In this document: positions 48,201 through 61,798 of the stretch, piece by piece
How the letters are laid out: the number at the start of each line of letters is the position of its first letter
Numbering within the stretch: position 1 is the stretch's first letter
Origin: Amphiduros pacificus
Taxonomy: Eukaryota; Annelida; Polychaeta; Phyllodocida; Hesionidae
Length of the DNA stretch: 64,000 bases
Direction: 5' to 3'
Assembly: GCA_949316495.1 (NCBI GenBank)
Contig: OX439010.1
Location: 16,176,809 to 16,240,808 of the forward strand
Program-made: the position numbers and the translations under genes
The notes under the pieces: generated by a model
The model's database searches: none
What the model was told of the DNA's origin: nothing
Seen by the model: the letters and a program-made list of their open reading frames with translations, nothing else

Positions 48201-51200
48201 GGTCAATGGTGGTCACACAGGTCAATGGTGGTCACACAGGTCAATGGTGGTCACACAGGTCAATGGTGGTCACACAGGTCAATGGTGGTCACACAGGTCA
48301 ATGGTGGTCACACAGGTCAATGGTGGTCACACAGGTCAATGGTGGTCACAAAGTGATAGTTACGGAGCCATCTCATATTAGAAAAGTGATAGTTACGGAG
48401 CCACCGATATATATATATATATATTATATAAAACTATGAAACAAATATTATTTATAGTTTTGGAGAAGATCATTAAAGAAATGTTGACAGATGGACCGAA
48501 GGACAGACAGACATTTTCCCCATTCCTAAAGCTCTGCATGCTAAAGGCTCAGCAGAGCAAAAAAGGTATAACATGGCACAGCTGACTCGAGACATTTCTA
48601 TATACCAATTATTAATTTCCTCCTATAAGTGGTTGCAGAGATATGCTCTGTACAATTTTTTTGACCTCAAGGTCACTGCACCAAGGTCAAGGCTGACATA
48701 AGAGATAGCTGATCACAAATTTTGTGTGGAGCATATCTCAAAAAAACTGGTAAAATGGCTCAGCAACTTTGGTGGCTCCATAACTGTCACTTTTCTAACA
48801 TGGGATGGGTTTTAACTGCCAAATATATATATATACATATATATATAAATATAATTGACAGTTACGGAGCCATCTAATAATAGAAAAGTGATAGTTACGG
48901 ACCCATCTCATATTAGAAAAGTGATAGTTACGGAGCCATCTCATATTAGAAAAGTGATAGTTACGGAGCCATCTCATATTAGAAAAGTGATAGTTACGGA
49001 GCCACTGATACATATATATATATATATATAAAACACATATTATTATAGTTTTGGAGATCATTAAAGAAATGTTGACAGACGGACCGAAGGAAGGACAGAC
49101 ATTTTCCCCATTCCTAAAGGTATAACATGGCACAGCTGACTCGAGACATTTCTGTATAGCAAGTATTAATTTCCTCCTATTAGTGGTTGCAGAGAGTCAC
49201 AGTCACACTTCCTCTCTGATCACGTTCATGTTTTTTAAATAGTATGCAATCATTCCAAGATAAAAATGTCTACCTTTTGTCTTGTACTGCCATCCGGCGC
49301 TCGATATTGTGGCCTTGTGACCCAGTAGATATCCAGAATGGGACCTTCAGTCTCCAGCACAGCAGGCTCACTGTTTCCTTAAATTACAGACAACAAAGAG
49401 TCATAACAAAACTCTAAACATCACTGCACACAGGTCAATGGTGGTCACACAGGTCAATGGTGGTCACACAGGTCAATGGTGGTCACACAGGTCAATGGTG
49501 GTCACACAGGTCAATGGTGGTCACACAGGTCAATGGTGGTCACACAGGTCAATGGTGGTCACACAGGTCAATGGTGGTCACACAGGTCAATGGTGGTCAC
49601 ACAGGTCAATGGTGGTCACACAGGTCAATGGTGGTCACACAGGTCAATGGTGGTCACACAGGTCAATGGTGGTCACACAGGTCAATGGTGGTCACACAGG
49701 TCAATGGTGGTCACACAGGTCAATGGTGGTCACACAGGTCAATGGTGGTCACACAGGTCAATGGTGGTCACACAGGTCAATGGTGGTCACACAGGTCAAT
49801 GGTGGTCACACAGGTCAATGGTGGTCACACAGGTCAATGGTGGTCACACAGGTCAATGGTGGTCACACAGGTCAATGGTGGTCACACAGGTCAATGGTGG
49901 TCACACAGGTCAATGGTGGTCACACAGGCAGTGAAGAAAGTCAGCATTCAGGAAAAAACCTGAAATGCTTATAAATTAACCTGAAGATACCCCTACCCCC
50001 TTTCAGAAATGTCATTTTTGTATGTTTCAGACTGAGTTCAGACCATTTTGAAATTCACATTTGAAGAAAGAAACCTGAATTCAGGTTATTTCCTGAAGAC
50101 TTTCATCACTGCACAGGTCAATGGTGGTCACACAGGTCAATGGTGGTCACACAGGTCAATGGTGGTCACACAGGTCAATGGTGGTCACACAGGTCAATGG
50201 TGGTCACACAGGTCAATGGTGGTCACACAGGTCAATGGTGGTCACACAGGTCAATGGTGGTCACACAGGTCAATGGTGGTCACACAGGTCAATGGTGGTC
50301 ACACAGGTCAATGGTGGTCACACAGGTCAATGGTGGTCACACAGGTCAATGGTGGTCACACAGGTCAATGGTGGTCACACAGGTCAATGGTGGTCACACA
50401 GGTCAATGGTGGTCACACAGGTCAACGGTGGTCATACAGGTCAACGGTGGTCACACAGGTCAACGGTGGTCACACAGGTCAACGGTGGTCACACAGGTCA
50501 ACGGTGGTCACACAGGTCAACGGTGGTCACACAGGTCAATGGTGGTCACACAGGTCAATGGTGGTCACACAGGTCAATGGTGGTCACACAGGTCAATGGT
50601 GGTCACACAGGTCAATGGTGGTCACACAGGTCAATGGTGGTCACACAGGTCAATGGTGGTCACACAGGTCAATGGTGGTCACACAGGTCAATGGTGGTCA
50701 CAAAGTGATAGTTACGGAGCCATCTCATATTAGAAAAGTGATAGTTACGGAGCCATTTCATATTAGAAAAGTGATAGTTACGGAGCCATCTCATATTAGA
50801 AAAGTGATAGTTACGGAGCCACCGATATATATATATATATATTATATAAAACTATGAAACAAATATTATTTATAGTTTTGGAGAAGATCATTAAAGAAAT
50901 GTTGACAGATGGACCGAAGGACAGACAGACATTTTCCCCATTCCTAAAGCTCTGCATGCTAAAGGCTCAGCAGAGCAAAAAAGGTATAACATGGCACAGC
51001 TGACTCGAGACATTTCTATATACCAATTATTAATTTCCTCCTATAAGTGGTTGCAGAGATATGCTCTGTACAATTTTTTTGACCTCAAGGTCACTGCACC
51101 AAGGTCAAGGCTGACATAAGAGATAGCTGATCACAAATTTTGTGTGGAGCATATCTCAAAAAAACTGGTAAAATGGCTCAGCAACTTTGGTGGCTCCATA

Positions 51201-54200
51201 ACTGTCACTTTTCTAACATGGGATGGGTTTTAACTGCCAAATATATATATATACATATATATATAAATATAATTGACAGTTACGGAGCCATCTAATAATA
51301 GAAAAGTGATAGTTACGGACCCATCTCATATTAGAAAAGTGATAGTTACGGAGCCATCTCATATTAGAAAAGTGATAGTTACGGAGCCATCTCATATTAG
51401 AAAAGTGATAGTTACGGAGCCACTGATACATATATATATATATATATAAAACACATATTATTATAGTTTTGGAGATCATTAAAGAAATGTTGACAGACGG
51501 ACCGAAGGAAGGACAGACATTTTCCCCATTCCTAAAGGTATAACATGGCACAGCTGACTCGAGACATTTCTGTATAGCAAGTATTAATTTCCTCCTATTA
51601 GTGGTTGCAGAGAGTCACAGTCACACTTCCTCTCTGATCACGTTCATGTTTTTTAAATAGTATGCAATCATTCCAAGATAAAAATGTCTACCTTTTGTCT
51701 TGTACTGCCATCCGGCGCTCGATATTGTGGCCTTGTGACCCAGTAGATATCCAGAATGGGACCTTCAGTCTCCAGCACAGCAGGCTCACTGTTTCCTTAA
51801 ATTACAGACAACAAAGAGTCATAACAAAACTCTAAACATCACTGCACACAGGTCAATGGTGGTCACACAGGTCAATGGTGGTCACACAGGTCAATGGTGG
51901 TCACACAGGTCAATGGTGGTCACACAGGTCAATGGTGGTCACACAGGTCAATGGTGGTCACACAGGTCAATGGTGGTCACACAGGTCAATGGTGGTCACA
52001 CAGGTCAATGGTGGTCACACAGGTCAATGGTGGTCACACAGGTCAATGGTGGTCACACAGGTCAATGGTGGTCACACAGGTCAATGGTGGTCACACAGGT
52101 CAATGGTGGTCACACAGGTCAATGGTGGTCACACAGGTCAATGGTGGTCACACAGGTCAATGGTGGTCACACAGGTCAATGGTGGTCACACAGGTCAATG
52201 GTGGTCACACAGGTCAATGGTGGTCACACAGGTCAATGGTGGTCACACAGGCAGTGAAGAAAGTCAGCATTCAGGAAAAAACCTGAAATGCTTATAAATT
52301 AACCTGAAGATACCCCTACCCCCTTTCAGAAATGTCATTTTTGTATGTTTCAGACTGAGTTCAGACCATTTTGAAATTCACATTTGAAGAAAGAAACCTG
52401 AATTCAGGTTATTTCCTGAAGACTTTCATCACTGCACAGGTCAATGGTGGTCACACAGGTCAATGGTGGTCACACAGGTCAATGGTGGTCACACAGGTCA
52501 ATGGTGGTCACACAGGTCAATGGTGGTCACACAGGTCAATGGTGGTCACACAGGTCAATGGTGGTCACACAGGTCAATGGTGGTCACACAGGTCAATGGT
52601 GGTCACACAGGTCAACGGTGGTCACACAGGTCAACGGTGGTCACACAGGTCAACGGTGGTCACACAGGTCAACGGTGGTCACACAGGTCAACGGTGGTCA
52701 CACAGGTCAACGGTGGTCACACAGGTCAACGGTGGTCACACAGGTCAATGGTGGTCACACAGGTCAATGGTGGTCACACAGGTCAATGGTGGTCACACAG
52801 GTCAATGGTGGTCACACAGGTCAATGGTGGTCACACAGGTCAATGGTGGTCACACAGGTCAATGGTGGTCACACAGGTCAATGGTGGTCACACAGGTCAA
52901 TGGTGGTCACACAGGTCAATGGTGGTCACAAAGTGATAGTTACGGAGCCATCTCATATTAGAAAAGTGATAGTTACGGAGCCACCGATATATATATATAT
53001 ATATTATATAAAACTATGAAACAAATATTATTTATAGTTTTGGAGAAGATCATTAAAGAAATGTTGACAGATGGACCGAAGGACAGACAGACATTTTCCC
53101 CATTCCTAAAGCTCTGCATGCTAAAGGCTCAGCAGAGCAAAAAAGGTATAACATGGCACAGCTGACTCGAGACATTTCTATATACCAATTATTAATTTCC
53201 TCCTATAAGTGGTTGCAGAGATATGCTCTGTACAATTTTTTTGACCTCAAGGTCACTGCACCAAGGTCAAGGCTGACATAAGAGATAGCTGATCACAAAT
53301 TTTGTGTGGAGCATATCTCAAAAAAACTGGTAAAATGGCTCAGCAACTTTGGTGGCTCCATAACTGTCACTTTTCTAACATGGGATGGGTTTTAACTGCC
53401 AAATATATATATATACATATATATATAAATATAATTGACAGTTACGGAGCCATCTAATAATAGAAAAGTGATAGTTACGGACCCATCTCATATTAGAAAA
53501 GTGATAGTTACGGAGCCATCTCATATTAGAAAAGTGATAGTTACGGAGCCATCTCATATTAGAAAAGTGATAGTTACGGAGCCACTGATACATATATATA
53601 TATATATATAAAACACATATTATTATAGTTTTGGAGATCATTAAAGAAATGTTGACAGACGGACCGAAGGAAGGACAGACATTTTCCCCATTCCTAAAGG
53701 TATAACATGGCACAGCTGACTCGAGACATTTCTGTATAGCAAGTATTAATTTCCTCCTATTAGTGGTTGCAGAGAGTCACAGTCACACTTCCTCTCTGAT
53801 CACGTTCATGTTTTTTAAATAGTATGCAATCATTCCAAGATAAAAATGTCTACCTTTTGTCTTGTACTGCCATCCGGCGCTCGATATTGTGGCCTTGTGA
53901 CCCAGTAGATATCCAGAATGGGACCTTCAGTCTCCAGCACAGTAGGCTCACTGTTTCCTTAAATTACAGACAACAAAGAGTCATAACAAAACTCTAAACA
54001 TCACTGCACACAGGTCAATGGTGGTCACACAGGTCAATGGTGGTCACACAGGTCAATGGTGGTCACACAGGTCAATGGTGGTCACACAGGTCAATGGTGG
54101 TCACACAGGTCAATGGTGGTCACACAGGTCAATGGTGGTCACACAGGTCAATGGTGGTCACACAGGTCAATGGTGGTCACACAGGTCAATGGTGGTCACA

Positions 54201-57200
54201 CAGGTCAATGGTGGTCACACAGGTCAATGGTGGTCACACAGGTCAATGGTGGTCACACAGGTCAATGGTGGTCACACAGGTCAATGGTGGTCACACAGGT
54301 CAATGGTGGTCACACAGGTCAATGGTGGTCACACAGGTCAATGGTGGTCACACAGGTCAATGGTGGTCACACAGGTCAATGGTGGTCACACAGGTCAATG
54401 GTGGTCACACAGGTCAATGGTGGTCACACAGGTCAATGGTGGTCACACAGGTCAATGGTGGTCACACAGGTCAATGGTGGTCACACAGGTCAATGGTGGT
54501 CACACAGGTCAATGGTGGTCACACAGGCAGTGAAGAAAGTCAGCATTCAGGAAAAAACCTGAAATGCTTATAAATTAACCTGAAGATACCCCTACCCCCT
54601 TTCAGAAATGTCATTTTTGTATGTTTCAGACTGAGTTCAGACCATTTTGAAATTCACATTTGAAGAAAGAAACCTGAATTCAGGTTATTTCCTGAAGACT
54701 TTCATCACTGCACAGGTCAATGGTGGTCACACAGGTCAATGATGGTCACACAGGTCAATGGTGGTCACACAGGTCAATGGTGGTCACACAGGTCAATGGT
54801 GGTCACACAGGTCAATGGTGGTCACACAGGTCAATGGTGGTCACACAGGTCAATGGTGGTCACACAGGTCAATGGTGGTCACACAGGTCAATGGTGGTCA
54901 CACAGGTCAATGGTGGTCACACAGGTCAATGGTGGTCACACAGGTCAATGGTGGTCACACAGGTCAACGGTGGTCACACAGGTCAACGGTGGTCACACAG
55001 GTCAACGGTGGTCACACAGGTCAACGGTGGTCACACAGGTCAATGGTGGTCACACAGGTCAATGGTGGTCACACAGGTCAATGGTGGTCACACAGGTCAA
55101 TGGTGGTCACACAGGTCAATGGTGGTCACACAGGTCAATGGTGGTCACACAGGTCAATGGTGGTCACACAGGTCAATGGTGGTCACAAAGTGATAGTTAC
55201 GGAGCCATCTCATATTAGAAAAGTGATAGTTACGGAGCCATCTCATATTAGAAAAGTGATAGTTACGGAGCCATCTCATATTAGAAAAGTGATAGTTACG
55301 GAGCCACCGATATATATATATATATATTATATAAAACTATGAAACAAATATTATTTATAGTTTTGGAGAAGATCATTAAAGAAATGTTGACAGATGGACC
55401 GAAGGACAGACAGACATTTTCCCCATTCCTAAAGCTCTGCATGCTAAAGGCTCAGCAGAGCAAAAAAGGTATAACATGGCACAGCTGACTCGAGACATTT
55501 CTATATACCAATTATTAATTTCCTCCTATAAGTGGTTGCAGAGATATGCTCTGTACAATTTTTTTGACCTCAAGGTCACTGCACCAAGGTCAAGGCTGAC
55601 ATAAGAGATAGCTGATCACAAATTTTGTGTGGAGCATATCTCAAAAAAACTGGTAAAATGGCTCAGCAACTTTGGTGGCTCCATAACTGTCACTTTTCTA
55701 ACATGGGATGGGTTTTAACTGCCAAATATATATATATACATATATATATAAATATAATTGACAGTTACGGAGCCATCTAATAATAGAAAAGTGATAGTTA
55801 CGGACCCATCTCATATTAGAAAAGTGATAGTTACGGAGCCATCTCATATTAGAAAAGTGATAGTTACGGAGCCATCTCATATTAGAAAAGTGATAGTTAC
55901 GGAGCCAATGATACATATATATATATATATATAAAACACATATTATTATAGTTTTGGAGATCATTAAAGAAATGTTGACAGACGGACCGAAGGAAGGACA
56001 GACATTTTCCCCATTCCTAAAGGTATAACATGGCACAGCTGACTCGAGACATTTCTGTATAGCAAGTATTAATTTCCTCCTATTAGTGGTTGCAGAGAGT
56101 CACAGTCACACTTCCTCTCTGATCACGTTCATGTTTTTTAAATAGTATGCAATCATTCCAAGATAAAAATGTCTACCTTTTGTCTTGTACTGCCATCCGG
56201 CGCTCGATATTGTGGCCTTGTGACCCAGTAGATATCCAGAATGGGACCTTCAGTCTCCAGCACAGCAGGCTCACTGTTTCCTTAAATTACAGACAACAAA
56301 GAGTCATAACAAAACTCTAAACATCACTGCACACAGGTCAATGGTGGTCACACAGGTCAATGGTGGTCACACAGGTCAATGGTGGTCACACAGGTCAATG
56401 GTGGTCACACAGGTCAATGGTGGTCACACAGGTCAATGGTGGTCACACAGGTCAATGGTGGTCACACAGGTCAATGGTGGTCACACAGGTCAATGGTGGT
56501 CACACAGGTCAATGGTGGTCACACAGGTCAATGGTGGTCACACAGGTCAATGGTGGTCACACAGGTCAATGGTGGTCACACAGGTCAATGGTGGTCACAC
56601 AGGTCAATGGTGGTCACACAGGTCAATGGTGGTCACACAGGTCAATGGTGGTCACACAGGTCAATGGTGGTCACACAGGTCAATGGTGGTCACACAGGTC
56701 AATGGTGGTCACACAGGTCAATGGTGGTCACACAGGTCAATGGTGGTCACACAGGTCAATGGTGGTCACACAGGCAGTGAAGAAAGTCAGCATTCAGGAA
56801 AAAACCTGAAATGCTTATAAATTAACCTGAAGATACCCCTAACCCCTTTCAGAAATGTCATTTTTGTATGTTTCAGACTGAGTTCAGACCATTTTGAAAT
56901 TCACATTTGAAGAAAGAAACCTGAATTCAGGTTATTTCCTGAAGACTTTCATCACTGCACAGGTCAATGGTGGTCACACAGGTCAATGGTGGTCACACAG
57001 GTCAATGGTGGTCACACAGGTCAATGGTGGTCACACAGGTCAACGGTGGTCACACAGGTCAACGGTGGTCACACAGGTCAATGGTGGTCACACAGGTCAA
57101 TGGTGGTCACACAGGTCAATGGTGGTCACACAGGTCAATGGTGGTCACACAGGTCAATGGTGGTCACACAGGTCAATGGTGGTCACACAGGTCAATGGTG

Positions 57201-60200
57201 GTCACACAGGTCAATGGTGGTCACACAGGTCAATGGTGGTCACACAGGTCAATGGTGGTCACACAGGTCAATGGTGGTCACACAGGTCAATGGTGGTCAC
57301 ACAGGTCAATGGTGGTCACAAAGTGATAGTTACGGAGCCATCTCATATTAGAAAAGTGATAGTTACGGAGCCATCTCATATTAGAAAAGTGATAGTTACG
57401 GAGCCATCTCATATTAGAAAAGTGATAGTTACGGAGCCACCGATATATATATATATATATTATATAAAACTATGAAACAAATATTATTTATAGTTTTGGA
57501 GAAGATCATTAAAGAAATGTTGACAGATGGACCGAAGGACAGACAGACATTTTCCCCATTCCTAAAGCTCTGCATGCTAAAGGCTCAGCAGAGCAAAAAA
57601 GGTATAACATGGCACAGCTGACTCGAGACATTTCTATATACCAATTATTAATTTCCTCCTATAAGTGGTTGCAGAGATATGCTCTGTACAATTTTTTTGA
57701 CCTCAAGGTCACTGCACCAAGGTCAAGGCTGACATAAGAGATAGCTGATCACAAATTTTGTGTGGAGCATATCTCAAAAAAACTGGTAAAATGGCTCAGC
57801 AACTTTGGTGGCTCCATAACTGTCACTTTTCTAACATGGGATGGGTTTTAACTGCCAAATATATATATATACATATATATATAAATATAATTGACAGTTA
57901 CGGAGCCATCTAATAATAGAAAAGTGATAGTTACGGACCCATCTCATATTAGAAAAGTGATAGTTACGGAGCCATCTCATATTAGAAAAGTGATAGTTAC
58001 GGAGCCATCTCATATTAGAAAAGTGATAGTTACGGAGCCAATGATACATATATATATATATATATAAAACACATATTATTATAGTTTTGGAGATCATTAA
58101 AGAAATGTTGACAGACGGACCGAAGGAAGGACAGACATTTTCCCCATTCCTAAAGGTATAACATGGCACAGCTGACTCGAGACATTTCTGTATAGCAAGT
58201 ATTAATTTCCTCCTATTAGTGGTTGCAGAGAGTCACAGTCACACTTCCTCTCTGATCACGTTCATGTTTTTTAAATAGTATGCAATCATTCCAAGATAAA
58301 AATGTCTACCTTTTGTCTTGTACTGCCATCCGGCGCTCGATATTGTGGCCTTGTGACCCAGTAGATATCCAGAATGGGACCTTCAGTCTCCAGCACAGCA
58401 GGCTCACTGTTTCCTTAAATTACAGACAACAAAGAGTCATAACAAAACTCTAAACATCACTGCACACAGGTCAATGGTGGTCACACAGGTCAATGGTGGT
58501 CACACAGGTCAATGGTGGTCACACAGGTCAATGGTGGTCACACAGGTCAATGGTGGTCACACAGGTCAATGGTGGTCACACAGGTCAATGGTGGTCACAC
58601 AGGTCAATGGTGGTCACACAGGTCAATGGTGGTCACACAGGTCAATGGTGGTCACACAGGTCAATGGTGGTCACACAGGTCAATGGTGGTCACACAGGTC
58701 AATGGTGGTCACACAGGTCAATGGTGGTCACACAGGTCAATGGTGGTCACACAGGCAGTGAAGAAAGTCAGCATTCAGGAAAAAACCTGAAATGCTTATA
58801 AATTAACCTGAAGATACCCCTAACCCCTTTCAGAAATGTCATTTTTGTATGTTTCAGACTGAGTTCAGACCATTTTGAAATTCACATTTGAAGAAAGAAA
58901 CCTGAATTCAGGTTATTTCCTGAAGACTTTCATCACTGCACAGGTCAATGGTGGTCACACAGGTCAATGGTGGTCACACAGGTCAATGGTGGTCACACAG
59001 GTCAATGGTGGTCACACAGGTCAATGGTGGTCACACAGGTCAATGGTGGTCACACAGGTCAATGGTGGTCACACAGGTCAACGGTGGTCACACAGGTCAA
59101 CGGTGGTCACACAGGTCAACGGTGGTCACACAGGTCAACGGTGGTCACACAGGTCAATGGTGGTCACACAGGTCAATGGTGGTCACACAGGTCAATGGTG
59201 GTCACACAGGTCAATGGTGGTCACACAGGTCAATGGTGGTCACACAGGTCAATGGTGGTCACACAGGTCAATGGTGGTCACACAGGTCAATGGTGGTCAC
59301 ACAGGTCAATGGTGGTCACACAGGTCAATGGTGGTCACACAGGTCAATGGTGGTCACACAGGTCAATGGTGGTCACAAAGTGATAGTTACGGAGCCATCT
59401 CATATTAGAAAAGTGATAGTTACGGAGCCATCTCATATTAGAAAAGTGATAGTTACGGAGCCATCTCATATTAGAAAAGTGATAGTTACGGAGCCACCGA
59501 TATATATATATATATATATTATATAAAACTATGAAACACATATTATTTATAGTTTTGGAGAAGATCATTAAAGAAATGTTGACAGATGGACCGAAGGACA
59601 GACAGACATTTTCCCCATTCCTAAAGCTCTGCATGCTAAAGGCTCAGCAGAGCAAAAAAGGTATAACATGGCACAGCTGACTCGAGACATTTCTATATAC
59701 CAATTATTAATTTCCTCCTATAAGTGGTTGCAGAGATATGCTCTGTACAATTTTTTTGACCTCAAGGTCACTGCACCAAGGTCAAGGCTGACATAAGAGA
59801 TAGCTGATCACAAATTTTGTGTGGAGCATATCTCAAAAAAACTGGTAAAATGGCTCAGCAACTTTGGTGGCTCCATAACTGTCACTTTTCTAACATGGGA
59901 TGGGTTTTAACTGCCAAATATATATATATACATATATATATAAATATAATTGACAGTTACGGAGCCATCTAATAATAGAAAAGTGATAGTTACGGACCCA
60001 TCTCATATTAGAAAAGTGATAGTTACGGAGCCATCTCATATTAGAAAAGTGATAGTTACGGAGCCATCTCATATTAGAAAAGTGATAGTTACGGAGCCAC
60101 TGATACATATATATATATATATATAAAACACATATTATTATAGTTTTGGAGATCATTAAAGAAATGTTGACAGACGGACCGAAGGAAGGACAGACATTTT

Positions 60201-61092
60201 CCCCATTCCTAAAGCTCTGCATGCTAAAGGCTCAGCAGAGTTAAAAAGGTATAACATGGCACAGCTGACTCGAGACATTTCTGTATAGCAAGTATTAATT
60301 TCCTCCTATTAGTGGTTGCAGAGAGTCACAGTCACACTTCCTCTCTGATCACGTTCATGTTTTTTAAATAGTATGCAATCATTCCAAGATAAAAATGTCT
60401 ACCTTTTGTCTTGTACTGCCATCCGGCGCTCGATATTGTGGCCTTGTGACCCAGTAGATATCCAGAATGGGACCTTCAGTCTCCAGCACAGCAGGCTCAC
60501 TGTTTCCTTAAATTACAGACAACAAAGAGTCATAACAAAACTCTAAACATCACTGCACACAGGTCAATGGTGGTCACACAGGTCAATGGTGGTCACACAG
60601 GTCAATGGTGGTCACACAGGTCAATGGTGGTCACACAGGTCAATGGTGGTCACACAGGTCAATGGTGGTCACACAGGTCAATGGTGGTCACACAGGTCAA
60701 TGGTGGTCACACAGGTCAATGGTGGTCACACAGGTCAATGGTGGTCACACAGGTCAATGGTGGTCACACAGGTCAATGGTGGTCACACAGGTCAATGGTG
60801 GTCACACAGGTCAATGGTGGTCACACAGGTCAATGGTGGTCACACAGGTCAATGGTGGTCACACAGGTCAATGGTGGTCACACAGGTCAATGGTGGTCAC
60901 ACAGGTCAATGGTGGTCACACAGGTCAATGGTGGTCACACAGGTCAATGGTGGTCACACAGGTCAATGGTGGTCACACAGGTCAATGGTGGTCACACAGG
61001 TCAATGGTGGTCACACAGGTCAATGGTGGTCACACAGGTCAATGGTGGTCACACAGGTCAATGGTGGTCACACAGGTCAATGGTGGTCACAT
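45232..61092. repeat. Nested higher-order array: seven ~2.0-2.4 kb units plus a partial eighth
   Basis: Unit order: 19-bp block A, 185-bp MITE, 19-bp block B, two to four 33-bp units, (TA)n, founder-type DNA with a second 33-bp run, then A again. A starts at 45232, 47251, 49432, 51850, 54012, 56335, 58468 and 60561 with 6, 21, 26, 21, 27, 23, 15 and 28 copies. B starts at 45535, 47839, 50115, 52438, 54714, 56961 and 58942 with 30, 27, 31, 26, 25, 19 and 23 copies. B blocks carry an internal run of 2-7 aacgg variants. In all, about 350 copies of aggtcaatggtggtcacac are present. Since 19 is not a multiple of 3, the many overlapping QVNGGHTGQWWSHRSMVV-type frames are artefacts. Confidence 0.97.
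45348..45532. mobile_element. 185-bp MITE inside the 19-bp satellite (first of seven copies)
   Basis: Begins GCAGTGAAGAAAGTC and ends GACTTTCATCACTGC. The subterminal TTCAGGAAAAAACCTGAA is matched, one base different, in inverse orientation at the other end. It is flanked by ACAG on both sides, as expected if the satellite's own acag was duplicated. Further copies: 47652-47836, 49928-50112, 52251-52435, 54527-54711, 56774-56958 and 58755-58939, all 185 bp and nearly identical. No coding capacity. Confidence 0.85.
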
Positions 61093-61139
61093 ATGCTCCA
61101 CAGAAAATTATTTACCTCAAGGTCACTTCACCAAGGTCA

Positions 61140-61765
61140 AGGCTGACATAAGAGATAGCTGCATAAATAAGAGATAGCTACATAAATAAGAGATAACTGC
61201 ATAAATAAGAGATAGCTGCATAAATAAGATATAGCTGTATAAATAAGAGATAGCTGCACAAATAAGAGATAGCTGCATAACTGAGAGATAGCTGTATTGA
61301 TACATAAAAAATAGCTGCACAAATAAGAGATAGCTGCATAAATAAGAGATAACTGCATGAATTAGAGATAGCTGTATAAATAAGAGATAGCTGTGGGAGA
61401 GACAGCTGCACATGGTGAAAGATAGCTGCACATGGTGAGAGATAGCTGCACATGGGGAGAGATAGCTGCACATGGTGAGACATAGTTACAACAGTGAGAG
61501 ACAACTGCACAACTGAATGACAGCTGCACACTCGGTAGTTGCACAAGTGAGAGACAGCTGCACATGTGAGAGATAGCTGCACATGGGGAGAGATAGCTGC
61601 ACATGGTGAGAGATAACTGCACATGGTGAGAGATAGCTGCACATGGGGAGAGATAGCTGCACATGGTGAGAGATAACTGCACATGGTGAGAGATAGCTGC
61701 ACATAGGAGAGATAGCTGCACAATTGAGAGACAGCTGCACAGGTGAGGGATAGCTACAACAGTGA
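61140..61765. repeat. 19/20-bp minisatellite
   Basis: Units begin gagatagctgcataaataa (19 bp) in the left half and gagatagctgcacatggtga (20 bp) in the right half, with many variants. About 31 copies. It follows directly after founder DNA ending ataagagatagctg, the sequence that seems to have seeded it. Confidence 0.93.
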
Positions 61766-61798
61766 GAGACAGCATCACTTCCCAGCCAAAGGCACTTG

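Noticed and set aside
43889-61177. Dozens of plus-strand frames encoding QVNGGHTGQWWSHRS-type repeats
   Set aside because: All three frames of the same 19-bp satellite are open; none shows a separate coding signal.
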